A stretch of 64,000 bases of DNA from NCBI GenBank assembly GCA_902776035.1, contig CACYOO010000014.1, forward strand, positions 1-64,000, in the 5' to 3' direction. A program made the translations under genes and the position numbers. The stretch comes from an uncultured bacterium (GTDB lineage Bacteria > Cyanobacteriota > Vampirovibrionia > Gastranaerophilales > Gastranaerophilaceae). Below are positions 1 to 8,236 of the stretch, piece by piece (position 1 is the stretch's first letter; each line of letters opens with the position of its first letter). Below the pieces are notes generated by a model. It did not search any database and was not told the origin of the DNA. It saw nothing but the letters and a program-made list of their open reading frames with translations.

Positions 1-207
1 AACAAAAAATATCCGTACCTTATTCCGATTATTCAAGAATTAATTATATTAAAACAACCTTTGAACGACTTTTTAAGAGGCAATGAACAAGAAAAGAAAG
101 CCATAAAACGCAAAATCAGAAAAGACTTTTATAAAATCAAACAGGAACTAGGTTTAATAAATTATATGTTTGATGATTTGAGGTTCTGTCAAAAATGTGC
201 AAATTAG
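1..207 (+). CDS. C-terminal part of an unknown protein, cut by the window edge
   Basis: An open frame runs from the first base to a TAG stop and encodes 68 residues that end in RFCQKCAN. The part seen is rich in Lys and Arg and looks helical (for example EQEKKAIKRKIRKDF). I do not recognise the family. The last codons overlap the first copy of the phased repeat that precedes the next gene, so the repeat array begins inside this gene. It may belong to the same accessory island as its neighbours. Confidence 0.5.
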   Translation, partial: NKKYPYLIPIIQELIILKQPLNDFLRGNEQEKKAIKRKIRKDFYKIKQELGLINYMFDDLRFCQKCAN

Positions 208-268
208 TTTTAAAAGTCGTGTAAAAAATGTGCAAAACATGATGAAAAGTCGTGTAAAAAATGTGCAA
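187..268 (+). repeat. Three phased 16-bp direct repeats (33-bp period) before an AAA ATPase gene
   Basis: The motif TGTMAAAAATGTGCAA occurs at 187-202, 220-235 and 253-268, exactly 33 bp apart. Copies 2 and 3 also share the preceding AAAAGTCG. Copy 1 overlaps the stop of the upstream gene, and copy 3 covers the -35 region of the promoter of the following ATPase gene. Equal spacing of about three helical turns suggests sites for a protein that binds one DNA face, probably a repressor or the ATPase product itself; that role is inference. Confidence 0.75.
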
Positions 269-272
269 CTTG

Positions 273-281
273 TGATATAAT
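273..281 (+). promoter_or_regulatory. Extended -10 promoter element of the first AAA ATPase gene
   Basis: TGATATAAT is an extended -10 box (TGN plus TATAAT at 276-281). No good -35 hexamer lies 16-18 bp upstream, where the third direct repeat sits. The ribosome binding site AGAGGA follows at 294-299, seven bases before the ATG. Confidence 0.55.
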
Positions 282-306
282 AAACTTATAAAAAGAGGAT
301 CAACAC

Positions 307-1596
307 ATGGAAAGATACGCTATAAAACAACTTATTGACTGGAAGAATAAAAAAAATCATAAGCCATTAATAATACAAGGAGCAAGACAAGTCGGTAAAA
401 CTTGGTTGATGCAAGAGTTTGGGAAAAAATATTATGAACAAGTTGCATATATCAACTTTGATGTCGATAAAAAAAGTAAAGAAATTTTTGACACAGACTA
501 TGATACTAACCGTATTATAATGGATTTGGGATTAGCAACAAAGATTAAAATTAATCCTGAAAATACACTAATAATACTTGATGAAATTCAAGAATGTCCA
601 AGAGCGTTAACGTCTTTAAAGTATTTTAGAGAAAATGCTCCGCAATATGATATTATTGTTGCCGGTAGCTTGTTAGGTGTTGCTTGTCATGAAGGAACGG
701 GATTCCCTGTCGGTAAAGTTTCTTTTATGAACCTTTATCCGTTAAGTTTTGAAGAATTTTTATTAGCAATGGACGAATCAAGATTTGTTGAACTTTTAAA
801 TAAAAAAGATTATAAAACTATAAAACTGTTTAATAATAAATATGAAAAGCTTTTAAAACAATATTGTTATGTTGGCGGTATGCCGGAAGTTGTTAGTGAT
901 TTTGTAGAGAACAAAGATTTTATGAGTGTAAGAGAACTACAAAATGAGATTCTAGCTGCTTATGAAGAAGATTTTACAAAACATATTCCTGAAAATACAG
1001 TTGCAAAAATTCGTTTATTATGGAAATCTATTCCTGCACAATTAAGCAAAGAAAATAAGAAATTTATATATGGGGCTGTAAAAGAAGGTGCAAGAGCAAG
1101 AGATTTTGAAGTCGCCCTGTCTTGGTTAATAGATAGCGGTTTAATTTATAGAGTAAATAAAATAACAAAGCCTGACTTACCAATTATAGCTTATGAAGAT
1201 TTTAGTGCTTTTAAATTGTTTGTATTAGATGTAGGTTTATTAGGAGCAATGACCGATTTAGAAGCAGAAACTATTATTGATGGAAATCGTATATTTGAAG
1301 AATTTAAAGGTGCTATAGCTGAACAATATGTCCTGCAGCAATTTAAGACTATAAAAGATTTACCGGTATTTTACTGGTCGAACGAAACAAGTCGAGCAGA
1401 AGTTGATTTTGTTATTCAATTAAAATCAAATGTTGTACCTGTTGAAGTTAAAGCAGAAACAAATTTGCAAGCAAAAAGTTTAAAAGTTTATATGGAAAAA
1501 TTTAAGCCGGAATTAGCCATAAGAACATCTTTGGCAGATTATAAAAAGGCCGATAATCTTGTGGATATACCATTGTATACTATAGAAAATGTTTAG
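307..1596 (+). CDS. AAA ATPase with DUF4143 / nuclease-like C-terminus
   Basis: This 429-residue protein has a P-loop ATPase domain at the N-terminus, with Walker A GARQVGKT (25-32) and Walker B TLIILDE (87-93). The C-terminus (about 365-390) carries a PD-(D/E)XK-like pattern with EVDFVI and VEVKAE, as in the DUF4143 family. Such proteins are common in gut bacteria and archaea, often next to mobile DNA; their role is unclear (stress, toxin-antitoxin and defence have all been suggested). The start is set by AGAGGA seven bases upstream. A second, divergent member lies at 11237-12505. Phased repeats over its promoter suggest autoregulation. Confidence 0.85.
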   Translation: MERYAIKQLIDWKNKKNHKPLIIQGARQVGKTWLMQEFGKKYYEQVAYINFDVDKKSKEIFDTDYDTNRIIMDLGLATKIKINPENTLIILDEIQECPRALTSLKYFRENAPQYDIIVAGSLLGVACHEGTGFPVGKVSFMNLYPLSFEEFLLAMDESRFVELLNKKDYKTIKLFNNKYEKLLKQYCYVGGMPEVVSDFVENKDFMSVRELQNEILAAYEEDFTKHIPENTVAKIRLLWKSIPAQLSKENKKFIYGAVKEGARARDFEVALSWLIDSGLIYRVNKITKPDLPIIAYEDFSAFKLFVLDVGLLGAMTDLEAETIIDGNRIFEEFKGAIAEQYVLQQFKTIKDLPVFYWSNETSRAEVDFVIQLKSNVVPVEVKAETNLQAKSLKVYMEKFKPELAIRTSLADYKKADNLVDIPLYTIENV

Positions 1597-1627
1597 TTTA
1601 TATAAAATATGATTATTGGAGTACCAT

Positions 1628-2506
1628 ATGACAGTTCCCTTTTTAACAAAAGAAGATGTAATAGGAATCTTAAAAGACGATAGCATAATAGAAGTAGGAC
1701 CGCAATTTCAAGGCGGTCAAAAAACTGTTATTCCAATAATTACAAACAATCATAAATATTTAGCAAAATTTATTGAAATTCCACATACGGCATGTTGTCT
1801 ACTTGGTGATGATAGTGAAAACATTGAAGATGTATCTCTAGGTCGCTTAAAAAGAGAAATTGAGATTTTATATAAAACTAATTGCGACAATGTTGTGAAA
1901 GTATTTTCAAATAAACTCAACTATATTGAATATAATAATCATAATTTATATTATTATACAGAAGAATTTATTGAAGGCACTGATATTAAAAGATTAATAG
2001 AAGAAAAATATTTATTTTCTATTGATGAAATTTTCAATTTTGCATATTGTATAAACAACGCAATATCGTGTTTGTGGTCAAATAGAATAATACATAGGGA
2101 TATAAAGCCACAAAACATAGTATATAATAAATCTAATAATAGATTTGTATTAATTGATCCTGGTATAGCATTTGATTTAGAAGATATTTCATATACACAA
2201 ACAGGACAAATTGTAGGGACACCTATCTATATGTCCCCAGAACAGCTGAATTCACAAAAGAGAGATTTGGATTTTCGCTCAGACCACTTTTTACTTGGAA
2301 TTTGTTTGTATTCTTTGGCAACGGGAACTCATCCCTTCTTTATGAATGCACGAGATATACGAGAAGTTCAAAATAATATTGTTAATACAAAACACCAATC
2401 TATTAAAGATTATAATCATAGTTTTCCTGCAGGTTTATCTAAAATAATCGACAGATTATTAGCAAAAGAACCATACAAAAGATATAGGACAAATCTTAAT
2501 ATATAA
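1628..2506 (+). CDS. Ser/Thr protein kinase-like protein
   Basis: A eukaryotic-type kinase fold of 292 residues. Visible are a candidate beta-3 lysine (K47), a helix-C glutamate (E77), the catalytic loop HRDIKPQN (156-163), DPG (177-179) in place of the usual DFG, GTPIYMSPE (198-205) and the helix-F aspartate D219. There is no membrane segment or sensor domain, and the sequence ends soon after the kinase C-lobe arginine. An in-frame TTG at 1616 exists, but ATG 1628 has GGAG at 1618-1621 and is preferred. It overlaps the convergent next gene by 11 bp. Stand-alone kinases in accessory islands can serve phage defence; that role is inference here. Confidence 0.8.
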   Translation: MTVPFLTKEDVIGILKDDSIIEVGPQFQGGQKTVIPIITNNHKYLAKFIEIPHTACCLLGDDSENIEDVSLGRLKREIEILYKTNCDNVVKVFSNKLNYIEYNNHNLYYYTEEFIEGTDIKRLIEEKYLFSIDEIFNFAYCINNAISCLWSNRIIHRDIKPQNIVYNKSNNRFVLIDPGIAFDLEDISYTQTGQIVGTPIYMSPEQLNSQKRDLDFRSDHFLLGICLYSLATGTHPFFMNARDIREVQNNIVNTKHQSIKDYNHSFPAGLSKIIDRLLAKEPYKRYRTNLNI

Positions 2507-3641
2507 TGTCAAATATCTCATAATCAATGAAAAGGTTTTCACTGCCTCGTGGTAAAGATAAAAGAGTCATTTTATCAATATCTTCTTTTTTTAAACTTTT
2601 ATCAACAATCTGAAGATTTTCTTTTATACGCTTGTTAATTTTATTAATTTTATTAGATATGTCTATTCTAAATTTTTTCAAATTTGCTTCACTATCATTT
2701 TGTGTATTTCCAAAAAATTTATTATATTCTTCTTGTAAACTATACTTATTTTTTGAAACAGAATATATCAAATTAATCCAATCATCAGACATTTTTATTT
2801 GTTGTGAATTTAAGTAAATTGATAATACCTTGTCTCTATTTTCTTGTATTTTTATTGTATATTTTCTTGGAGTTATTTTTTGGGTTTTTGATATTTTTTT
2901 AGAAAACATTTCATTTATATGATTATCTAAATAATCATTCATGTACAATAATACTTCCCACATAGCAGAAGCAAAAAACAAATACATAAATATATTATCT
3001 AATTCTAAATTTTTTTGTATTAGAAAATTTATTAAATAAAATGATAGATTTTCTGGGGGATTTATAATTTTTAGGAGATCATTACTAAAATTTTCTTCGT
3101 AAAATCCGTTAATGCTATGTCCTATAATAGCAGGTTTATCGCCAGTATCATATATAATATTTAGTGAACTATATAGATAAAGCATAGGAACGTCTGTATA
3201 CATATAGTTGAGTTGTTCTTCATCAAAATCATCATTATTTTTTTTAGAATTTTCTTCGTCATATATGTAAACATTTATAGCATTAACATCATAAAATTTT
3301 GTCATACTTGGAGTTATAATCCAGTTTTCATCATAAATTTCATTATCTTTTAAACTTGTTTTAATATATTTAAATATTTTTTCGGGTATTTTTTTTATTC
3401 TTTCGATTTCCTTTGTAGATACAGACTCTTTAAATTTATTTACGTGTTTTATAAAATCTTCACTTAGTATCGGATTTGTAATAATCAATTTTTTGGCAGT
3501 TATTATTGTTTTCATGATATTGATATTTATATCTTCTGCACCCTCATAAAAATCTTCTTCATCGTCATTAAAAATATCATTAACCTTTTCAAAATTTTCT
3601 ATTTGTGCGTTTATTTTTTCTGACAAATCCATTAAATCCAA
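2496..3641 (-). CDS. Unknown protein, convergent with the kinase gene
   Basis: About 381 residues, rich in Asn, Lys, Ile and Asp. It has no signal peptide, no clear membrane segment and no motif I recognise. An acidic stretch (FNDDEEDFYEGAED) lies near the N-terminus. The frame stays open to 3884, but that extension would translate a terminator hairpin, so the start is placed at TTG 3641, ten bases after AAAGGA. ATG 3632 is an alternative and would sit in a TAATG overlap with a six-codon leader frame. Overlap with the kinase stop suggests the two travel together. Confidence 0.55.
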   Translation of the reverse strand: MDLMDLSEKINAQIENFEKVNDIFNDDEEDFYEGAEDININIMKTIITAKKLIITNPILSEDFIKHVNKFKESVSTKEIERIKKIPEKIFKYIKTSLKDNEIYDENWIITPSMTKFYDVNAINVYIYDEENSKKNNDDFDEEQLNYMYTDVPMLYLYSSLNIIYDTGDKPAIIGHSINGFYEENFSNDLLKIINPPENLSFYLINFLIQKNLELDNIFMYLFFASAMWEVLLYMNDYLDNHINEMFSKKISKTQKITPRKYTIKIQENRDKVLSIYLNSQQIKMSDDWINLIYSVSKNKYSLQEEYNKFFGNTQNDSEANLKKFRIDISNKINKINKRIKENLQIVDKSLKKEDIDKMTLLSLPRGSENLFIDYEIFDIIY

Positions 3642-3963
3642 TTTATTTTCATCCTTTCTTAATAAAAATATACCTACTTTGTATAAATATTTTACCATAA
3701 TTTTTGCTATATATACCTTGTAAATAGTGAATATAAAAAGTGCATTTTTTAGTACGGTTTGAGGAAATTGAGGCTGGATAATAAAATGCCTCAAACACAA
3801 ATAAATATCTGTTTTCTGACACATATCAGATCGCCACGAATTATTAAAAAAGCCCTTCAAAAATAAGGGTTTTTTAAAACGCACTTTTATTATATTTTCC
3901 TAATTTCTGAAAATTTCCTGAAAAATTTTTCTGAATTTTTTAATTAAAATAAAGGAGTGCAAA
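3642..3963. other. Intergenic region with inverted repeats
   Basis: No gene is seen in this 322-bp stretch. It holds an 8-bp inverted repeat (GTTTGAGG at 3757-3764, CCTCAAAC at 3789-3796), an imperfect palindrome TCTGA/TCAGA at 3815-3830, and the terminator described next. It separates two divergent genes, so operators for either are possible. Confidence 0.5.
3846..3875. terminator. Bidirectional hairpin terminator
   Basis: CCCTT (3853-3857) pairs with AAGGG (3865-3869), and the stem is extended by AAAAAA (3846-3851) against TTTTTT (3870-3875) around one bulged G. The A and T runs on both sides would let it act in either direction. It lies between divergent genes, so it may be left over from a rearrangement. 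Confidence 0.6.
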
Positions 3964-4269
3964 ATGATATTAGAACAATTAGAAATTTTAAACCAAGTTA
4001 CGGAAGAAAACAAAGATGTATTAGTACAACTTTTTAAAGAACACAAATATAGTTTGAAATGTTTAACTGTTGAATGTTTTATGAACTATGACTGTTTAAG
4101 TGATTCAATCTTTATGGCAAGACAAGTACTAACAAGTCTTGAAAAAGTAAAAGAAAGATTAGATGTTAAGTATGCAATTATAGTTGATGCTTCAACAGAT
4201 GCATCATTTAAGGCTATCGTAAAACTTCATGATGAAGATGCAGTATTCAAAAATGAGCTGTTAAATTAG
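3964..4269 (+). CDS. Small protein of unknown function
   Basis: A 101-residue protein preceded by a strong ribosome binding site (AAAGGAG, six bases before ATG). It looks mostly alpha-helical, with a heptad-like N-terminus (LEQLEILNQVTEEN), three cysteines and no signal peptide or membrane segment. I do not recognise it. It is followed by a long 21-bp-stem hairpin and lies convergent to the tandem-AAA+ ATPase gene. Confidence 0.65.
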   Translation: MILEQLEILNQVTEENKDVLVQLFKEHKYSLKCLTVECFMNYDCLSDSIFMARQVLTSLEKVKERLDVKYAIIVDASTDASFKAIVKLHDEDAVFKNELLN

Positions 4270-4282
4270 AACCGAATAGGAA

Positions 4283-4352
4283 GCCTCCGGACGATAGTAA
4301 GTGTTAAAACAGGTGTTAATATTGTTTATTTAAAACTTACTTCACCGGAGGC
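4283..4352 (+). terminator. Long stem-loop downstream of the 101-residue gene
   Basis: GCCTCCGG (4283-4290) pairs perfectly with CCGGAGGC (4345-4352). Inside, 4296-4308 pairs with 4329-4341 with one mismatch, leaving a 20-base loop. No U-run follows, so it is not a classical intrinsic terminator; it could stabilise the mRNA 3' end or be a structured RNA. Confidence 0.55.
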
Positions 4353-4383
4353 AACCGGACGGCTTTAAATTAAATCGCCGGTT
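4353..4383 (-). terminator. Second hairpin at the convergent gene ends
   Basis: AACCGG (4353-4358) pairs with CCGGTT (4378-4383), the latter overlapping the stop codon of the tandem-AAA+ ATPase gene. It follows the longer hairpin directly. The shared CCGGACG sequence suggests the two hairpins may be related. Confidence 0.4.
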
Positions 4384-6373
4384 AAAATCCTATACTTTTT
4401 TTATTTAATTCAGGAATCTTCTTCATATTAACTTCTTCCTGCAACAATTTGGTTAGTTCATTAACGTCAGTAATATTAAGAAAATCGGCTTTCTTTTTTA
4501 CTGTTGCAAAATCACCTGCTGTTAATCCCTTTATACTTAAATTAGTGTTTTTAATGTTGAAAAATACATCCATTGCTTTATTAACCTGTTCATTAGTCAT
4601 AAAGTTAAAACCAAGTTTAAAGGTAAATCTTCTTAAACTTGCTTCATCAAGTGAGTCCATAAGATTTGTTGTGCAAATAAACGGATATTCATGTGATTCC
4701 ATCCAAGTAAGCATTTCATTAACCTGTGAAACTTCCCAAGAATGATTTGCATTACTTCTATCCTGCAAAAAACTGTCTGCTTCATCAAATATCAACATAG
4801 CACCTTTTGATTTTGCTTCTGCAAACGCACCTGCAATATTTTGTTCTGTTTCTCCAACCCACTTTGACATAAGGTCAGATGCTCTTTTAGATACTACTTC
4901 TAAGCCTAGTGTTTTTGCCAAATATTTACTGTATGCACTTTTGCCACTTCCGCTAACACCATAAAGACATAGCGAAAAGTTTAATTTACCTGATTGAGTA
5001 ATTTTTTCCGTTAACTCATTCATATCCATATCTGTATTAACAAGACTTATATCATAGTTCGAAAGAGTTTGTTCTTTTTTCTCTTTTACGTCTTTCTTTT
5101 TAGTAATAACTTTTGCTACATTAACAATCAAATCTTCAAAATCGTCTTCACTACCGTTAATCATTTTTGTTGTTTGTACTGCATTCGCTATTAATGACGG
5201 TGGAATATCATAACTTTTGTTTAATTCTTCTATTTTTGTTTTGGAAACTTTTAACTTATTCTTCTGCAAAACCTTATTCCAAATATTTAATCTTGCATCT
5301 TCCGAAAGTTTTTCAAATTCTATGGCATAAGTCATTCTTCTTAAAAAGGCAGGATCAACATCAGATATATTGTTTGTTGTCCAAATAACAGGAACAGGTG
5401 TTGATTCCAATATTTTATTCAAATAACCTTTTGATGCTGAACCGTTAGAATCGAAACCTCTGTTCATAACATCTTCTGCTTCGTCAAAAAGAATACATCC
5501 ATTACCGCTTCTTGATAATATTTGTTGTTTAGAGTATAAATCAGCAAGTCTGTCTGTTCTTTTGGCTTCATCACCGTTAGATAATTCTGTCTTAACTGCA
5601 TATATAGGTGTTGATACAGTATTCGCAACAAGTTTGCTAAATTCGGTTTTGCCACTACCTACATTACCGTATAAAAGAATATTTATACCTTTTGACTTTT
5701 TATCTATGGCAGATTTAAGTATATTTACTACTCTATTTTTACTTTTTTCAATATGAGAAAAATCTTTTAAAGAAAGTGTTGATTTTTCTGACTTACCCAA
5801 TAATGCAGCAATTATCTTATCCATAGAATTGCATTTTTCATTATTGAAAATTTTAATCATATCAGGATTTACGGTAGGATAATTTGATTTATTGGTAATA
5901 AGTTTGCTCAAAAAGAGATTATTGATAATTTGTTCTCTGATGCAGAATCTTACACCTAAATATCGTCTTGTAAAAACATCAAAACTACAACCTTTGATAG
6001 AATTATCAAATTCTTCAAATACTTTATTCAATTCTTGTATCATACAGAATAAAAATGCCTGATACTCATTTTCTTTAAGATTATATATTTCTTTGATAAG
6101 CAAAAATCTTTTTTCAAGTTTAGTAGAACGAACAGGGATTTTTTCTTTTAACTCTCTTACAATAGTCTTTAACTTTTTAACTATTTCCTGACGTTGTTTA
6201 ATGGTTTCAGTCAGAAGAACACCGTCATCATCAAACTTAAACATAGTTCGTTTAATTTTAAACTGATAGAGGAAGAATTCGAGAACTTCATCAAAACTAT
6301 AACTTCTTAAATCAACATAGTTGATCATTTTGTCCAAGTAATCAAGGAAAAGTCTTTTTTCAAAATTATTCAT
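4382..6373 (-). CDS. Tandem AAA+ ATPase
   Basis: A 663-residue protein with a helical N-terminal region (1-200) and two AAA+ modules. The first has Walker A GNVGSGKT (236-243), Walker B ILFDEAE (294-300) and an Arg-finger-like FLRR. The second has Walker A GVSGSGKS (472-479), the pore-like segment SKWVGETE (503-510), Walker B LIFDEAD (527-533) and LRRF. This resembles SpoVK/FtsH-like AAA unfoldases without a protease domain. Similar double-AAA proteins occur in genomic islands, with unknown substrates. It has a clear promoter and an inverted repeat in its leader. Confidence 0.8.
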   Translation of the reverse strand: MNNFEKRLFLDYLDKMINYVDLRSYSFDEVLEFFLYQFKIKRTMFKFDDDGVLLTETIKQRQEIVKKLKTIVRELKEKIPVRSTKLEKRFLLIKEIYNLKENEYQAFLFCMIQELNKVFEEFDNSIKGCSFDVFTRRYLGVRFCIREQIINNLFLSKLITNKSNYPTVNPDMIKIFNNEKCNSMDKIIAALLGKSEKSTLSLKDFSHIEKSKNRVVNILKSAIDKKSKGINILLYGNVGSGKTEFSKLVANTVSTPIYAVKTELSNGDEAKRTDRLADLYSKQQILSRSGNGCILFDEAEDVMNRGFDSNGSASKGYLNKILESTPVPVIWTTNNISDVDPAFLRRMTYAIEFEKLSEDARLNIWNKVLQKNKLKVSKTKIEELNKSYDIPPSLIANAVQTTKMINGSEDDFEDLIVNVAKVITKKKDVKEKKEQTLSNYDISLVNTDMDMNELTEKITQSGKLNFSLCLYGVSGSGKSAYSKYLAKTLGLEVVSKRASDLMSKWVGETEQNIAGAFAEAKSKGAMLIFDEADSFLQDRSNANHSWEVSQVNEMLTWMESHEYPFICTTNLMDSLDEASLRRFTFKLGFNFMTNEQVNKAMDVFFNIKNTNLSIKGLTAGDFATVKKKADFLNITDVNELTKLLQEEVNMKKIPELNKKSIGF

Positions 6374-6375
6374 AA

Positions 6376-6400
6376 GATAACACCTGCTTTCTGCGTTATC
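6376..6400 (-). promoter_or_regulatory. Inverted repeat in the leader of the tandem-AAA+ ATPase gene
   Basis: GATAAC (6376-6381) and GTTATC (6395-6400) are perfect 6-bp arms between the -10 box and the ATG, enclosing the putative ribosome binding site. It could be an operator or an RNA hairpin that controls translation. Confidence 0.4.
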
Positions 6401-6428
6401 ATTATAGCTCTTTGGACCACGATCTCAA
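6401..6428 (-). promoter_or_regulatory. Sigma-70-type promoter of the tandem-AAA+ ATPase gene
   Basis: On the minus strand, TTGAGA (6423-6428) and a perfect TATAAT (6401-6406) are separated by 16 bp, with the ATG 28 bases further on. Confidence 0.65.
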
Positions 6429-6558
6429 GTCTACATCAGTGTTTGGGACATAAAAATTTATATTTTAACAAATTAATGGAAAATTTGTTGGAAATTTTCA
6501 TCTAAATTTTTAATTAAAATAAATTGCTACAAATAAAAAAAGAGTAAAAGGAGAAATT

Positions 6559-6739
6559 ATGAAAAAACAACTTGTTGAACCAATAAAAAGTAAAAAAGAT
6601 ATACCATCATTATCAACAATTTAAAGATGCCGTGATTTTGCAGAAAATATTTAATCATAGTAGTCAAAGAATAACACTAATGTATATAGGTGTAGATCAA
6701 GATGAAATTGATTGGAGCTACAAACACTTTGAATTATAA
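6559..6739 (+). pseudogene. Tyrosine recombinase (integrase) with large internal deletion
   Basis: AAAGGAG precedes an ATG that opens MKKQLVEPIKSKKDI, a typical integrase N-terminus. The frame stops after 21 codons. A second frame (+1) then reads YHHYQQFKDAVILQKIFNHS and continues as SQRITLMYIGVDQDEID to a stop at 6739. That is the C-terminal catalytic end of phage-type tyrosine recombinases, with the conserved H-S-S box and the nucleophile tyrosine in LMYIG. Roughly the middle two thirds, including the first catalytic Arg region, is missing. The join is near 6598-6602. It is a dead integrase and marks past mobility of the region. Confidence 0.8.
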
Positions 6740-7015
6740 GTTATTCTTTATATATTGCAACAAAATAAAGTTGCAACACACTGTATCATAATGTTGCAAC
6801 TTGAAGTAATAATAGAATGAAAATAAGCCATTGTCAATAAAACAATGACTTATTAAGGTCATTAAGGCATAAAACAAATTCTACAAATTGATGCAATACA
6901 GCATTTTTTGATGATACTCATAAATCTACAAACTAGTAATATAGCCTAAACCCAAAATTTGCCACAATTTGATACAGAATGGGGCACGGACTCATTTTTA
7001 TAGGAAATGTTATTA
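6740..7015. other. Intergenic region with repeated TTGCAAC boxes and a stem-loop
   Basis: TTGCAAC occurs at 6755-6761, 6771-6777 and 6794-6800; the last two are part of the self-complementary GTTGCAAC. A 13-bp stem with one mismatch follows (6822-6834 with 6842-6854). No gene is seen. The position between an integrase remnant and a broken BREX locus suggests operator or former attachment-site sequence, which is inference. Confidence 0.45.
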
Positions 7016-7609
7016 ATGAAAATAAATAACACTATATATAGTGCGCGAATGACTGGTAATCAATTTTTGTACCACGAATTTAAGGTTATGTGTGATTTGG
7101 TCTTACAAGGTTTTAATAAAAAAGAAGCCACACAAAAAATTATAGATGAAAATTTATTTGATTATCGTTCAATGAAGGCTATAAATAAACATATTGGTGC
7201 TGTTTGGGAAAGAGTTCAATACATTGATGACAACCTAAAACAAAAAGTATTAAATTTACCAAACGAAATTGGACGATTAATTAATTTTTATTCAATTTTA
7301 AAATATGACTTATTATTTTACGAATTTATACAGGAAGTTATATCCGACAAAATAAAATCTAAACAATATGTTTTAAACAAATCAGATATATCTTATTTTT
7401 TTAACGAAAAAGCTCAACAAAGTTCTATTGTTGCTGGCTTTAAAGAATCAACTATCAAACGTTTGCAGTTAGCTTATATTGAGTGTTTGTTAGGTGCGGG
7501 ATATGTAAATGAAAATAATTCCTCTATGAGTTTGGCAGTACCATTCGGAATTTATCAAATCCAAAACGATATAGAAGACAAGTACATTAAAGTGATGCTG
7601 GGGGAATAG
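7016..7609 (+). CDS. brxA: BREX protein BrxA (DUF1819)
   Basis: A 197-residue protein with the DUF1819 pattern: YSARMTGNQFLYHEFKVMC at the N-terminus, then ENLFDYRS, and LINFYSILKYDLLFYEF in the middle. BrxA is a DNA-binding component of BREX phage defence. ATG 7007 lies directly on the ribosome binding site AGGAA, so ATG 7016 is chosen, nine bases after it. The stop touches the start of brxB. The reading frame is intact, but the downstream BREX genes are broken or absent, so the system cannot work as type 1 BREX from this locus alone. Confidence 0.85.
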   Translation: MKINNTIYSARMTGNQFLYHEFKVMCDLVLQGFNKKEATQKIIDENLFDYRSMKAINKHIGAVWERVQYIDDNLKQKVLNLPNEIGRLINFYSILKYDLLFYEFIQEVISDKIKSKQYVLNKSDISYFFNEKAQQSSIVAGFKESTIKRLQLAYIECLLGAGYVNENNSSMSLAVPFGIYQIQNDIEDKYIKVMLGE

Positions 7610-8200
7610 ATGAATAGTTTAGCTGAGAGATTAGACAAAATAAAAGTTATAGTTAACGAAGATTCTTTTTATAATCAGCAATCACTTGGTGGAGAATTAA
7701 ATTTTCACATTTTTGACTATGAGCCAAAAGATGAACTAATAATCAGAAAATTCATAAAAACGTTTGTAGAAAATAACAGTTATGCAAATTCAAAAATAAG
7801 ACCTGTTGCTTTTGATTTATTTGAAATGATTTTAGATATATTAAATTCAAGAAAAGCAGGTAGTAATACAATTTTAGATTTATCAATACAAAAAGAAGAA
7901 AAAGAGGGTGTTGATAAGTTAATAAAGGCTATTTCAGGAATATTAAAACCTGAAAGTTTTATAAAAATTATTCAGGAACAAATACAAGATAAAAACTTGG
8001 TCATACTGTATGGAGTTGGTAAAGCATATCCAATAATAAGATCACACACTGTATTGAACAATTTACATGCAGTATTGGATAACATTCCTGTAATTATGTT
8101 TTATCCGGGTCAATATGACCAAAAAGAGTTAAATCTATTTTGCGGTAGTACCTTTGAAGGTCTTAAAGACGACAATTATTACCGTGCTTTTAGGCTGTAA
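7610..8200 (+). CDS. brxB: BREX protein BrxB (DUF1788)
   Basis: A 196-residue DUF1788 protein. Diagnostic features are LAERLDKIK at the start, the central GVGKAYPIIRSHTVLNNLH, the phrase VIMFYPGQYD and the C-terminal DDNYYRAFRL. BrxB is a conserved small component of BREX loci with unknown biochemical activity. It follows brxA with no gap (AATAGATGA), the standard BREX order, and precedes brxC by 36 bp. The frame is intact. Confidence 0.85.
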   Translation: MNSLAERLDKIKVIVNEDSFYNQQSLGGELNFHIFDYEPKDELIIRKFIKTFVENNSYANSKIRPVAFDLFEMILDILNSRKAGSNTILDLSIQKEEKEGVDKLIKAISGILKPESFIKIIQEQIQDKNLVILYGVGKAYPIIRSHTVLNNLHAVLDNIPVIMFYPGQYDQKELNLFCGSTFEGLKDDNYYRAFRL

Positions 8201-8236
8201 AACAACAAATCCAACTTAAGAAAGTGAGAAGTATAA

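Noticed and set aside
3699-3884. N-terminal extension of the gene at 2496-3641
   Set aside because: It would translate through a terminator hairpin and inverted repeats and has no ribosome binding site.
5167-5756. Several short frames on the opposite or other strand inside the tandem-AAA+ ATPase gene
   Set aside because: They lack ribosome binding sites and coding-like composition; they are shadows of the ATPase gene.
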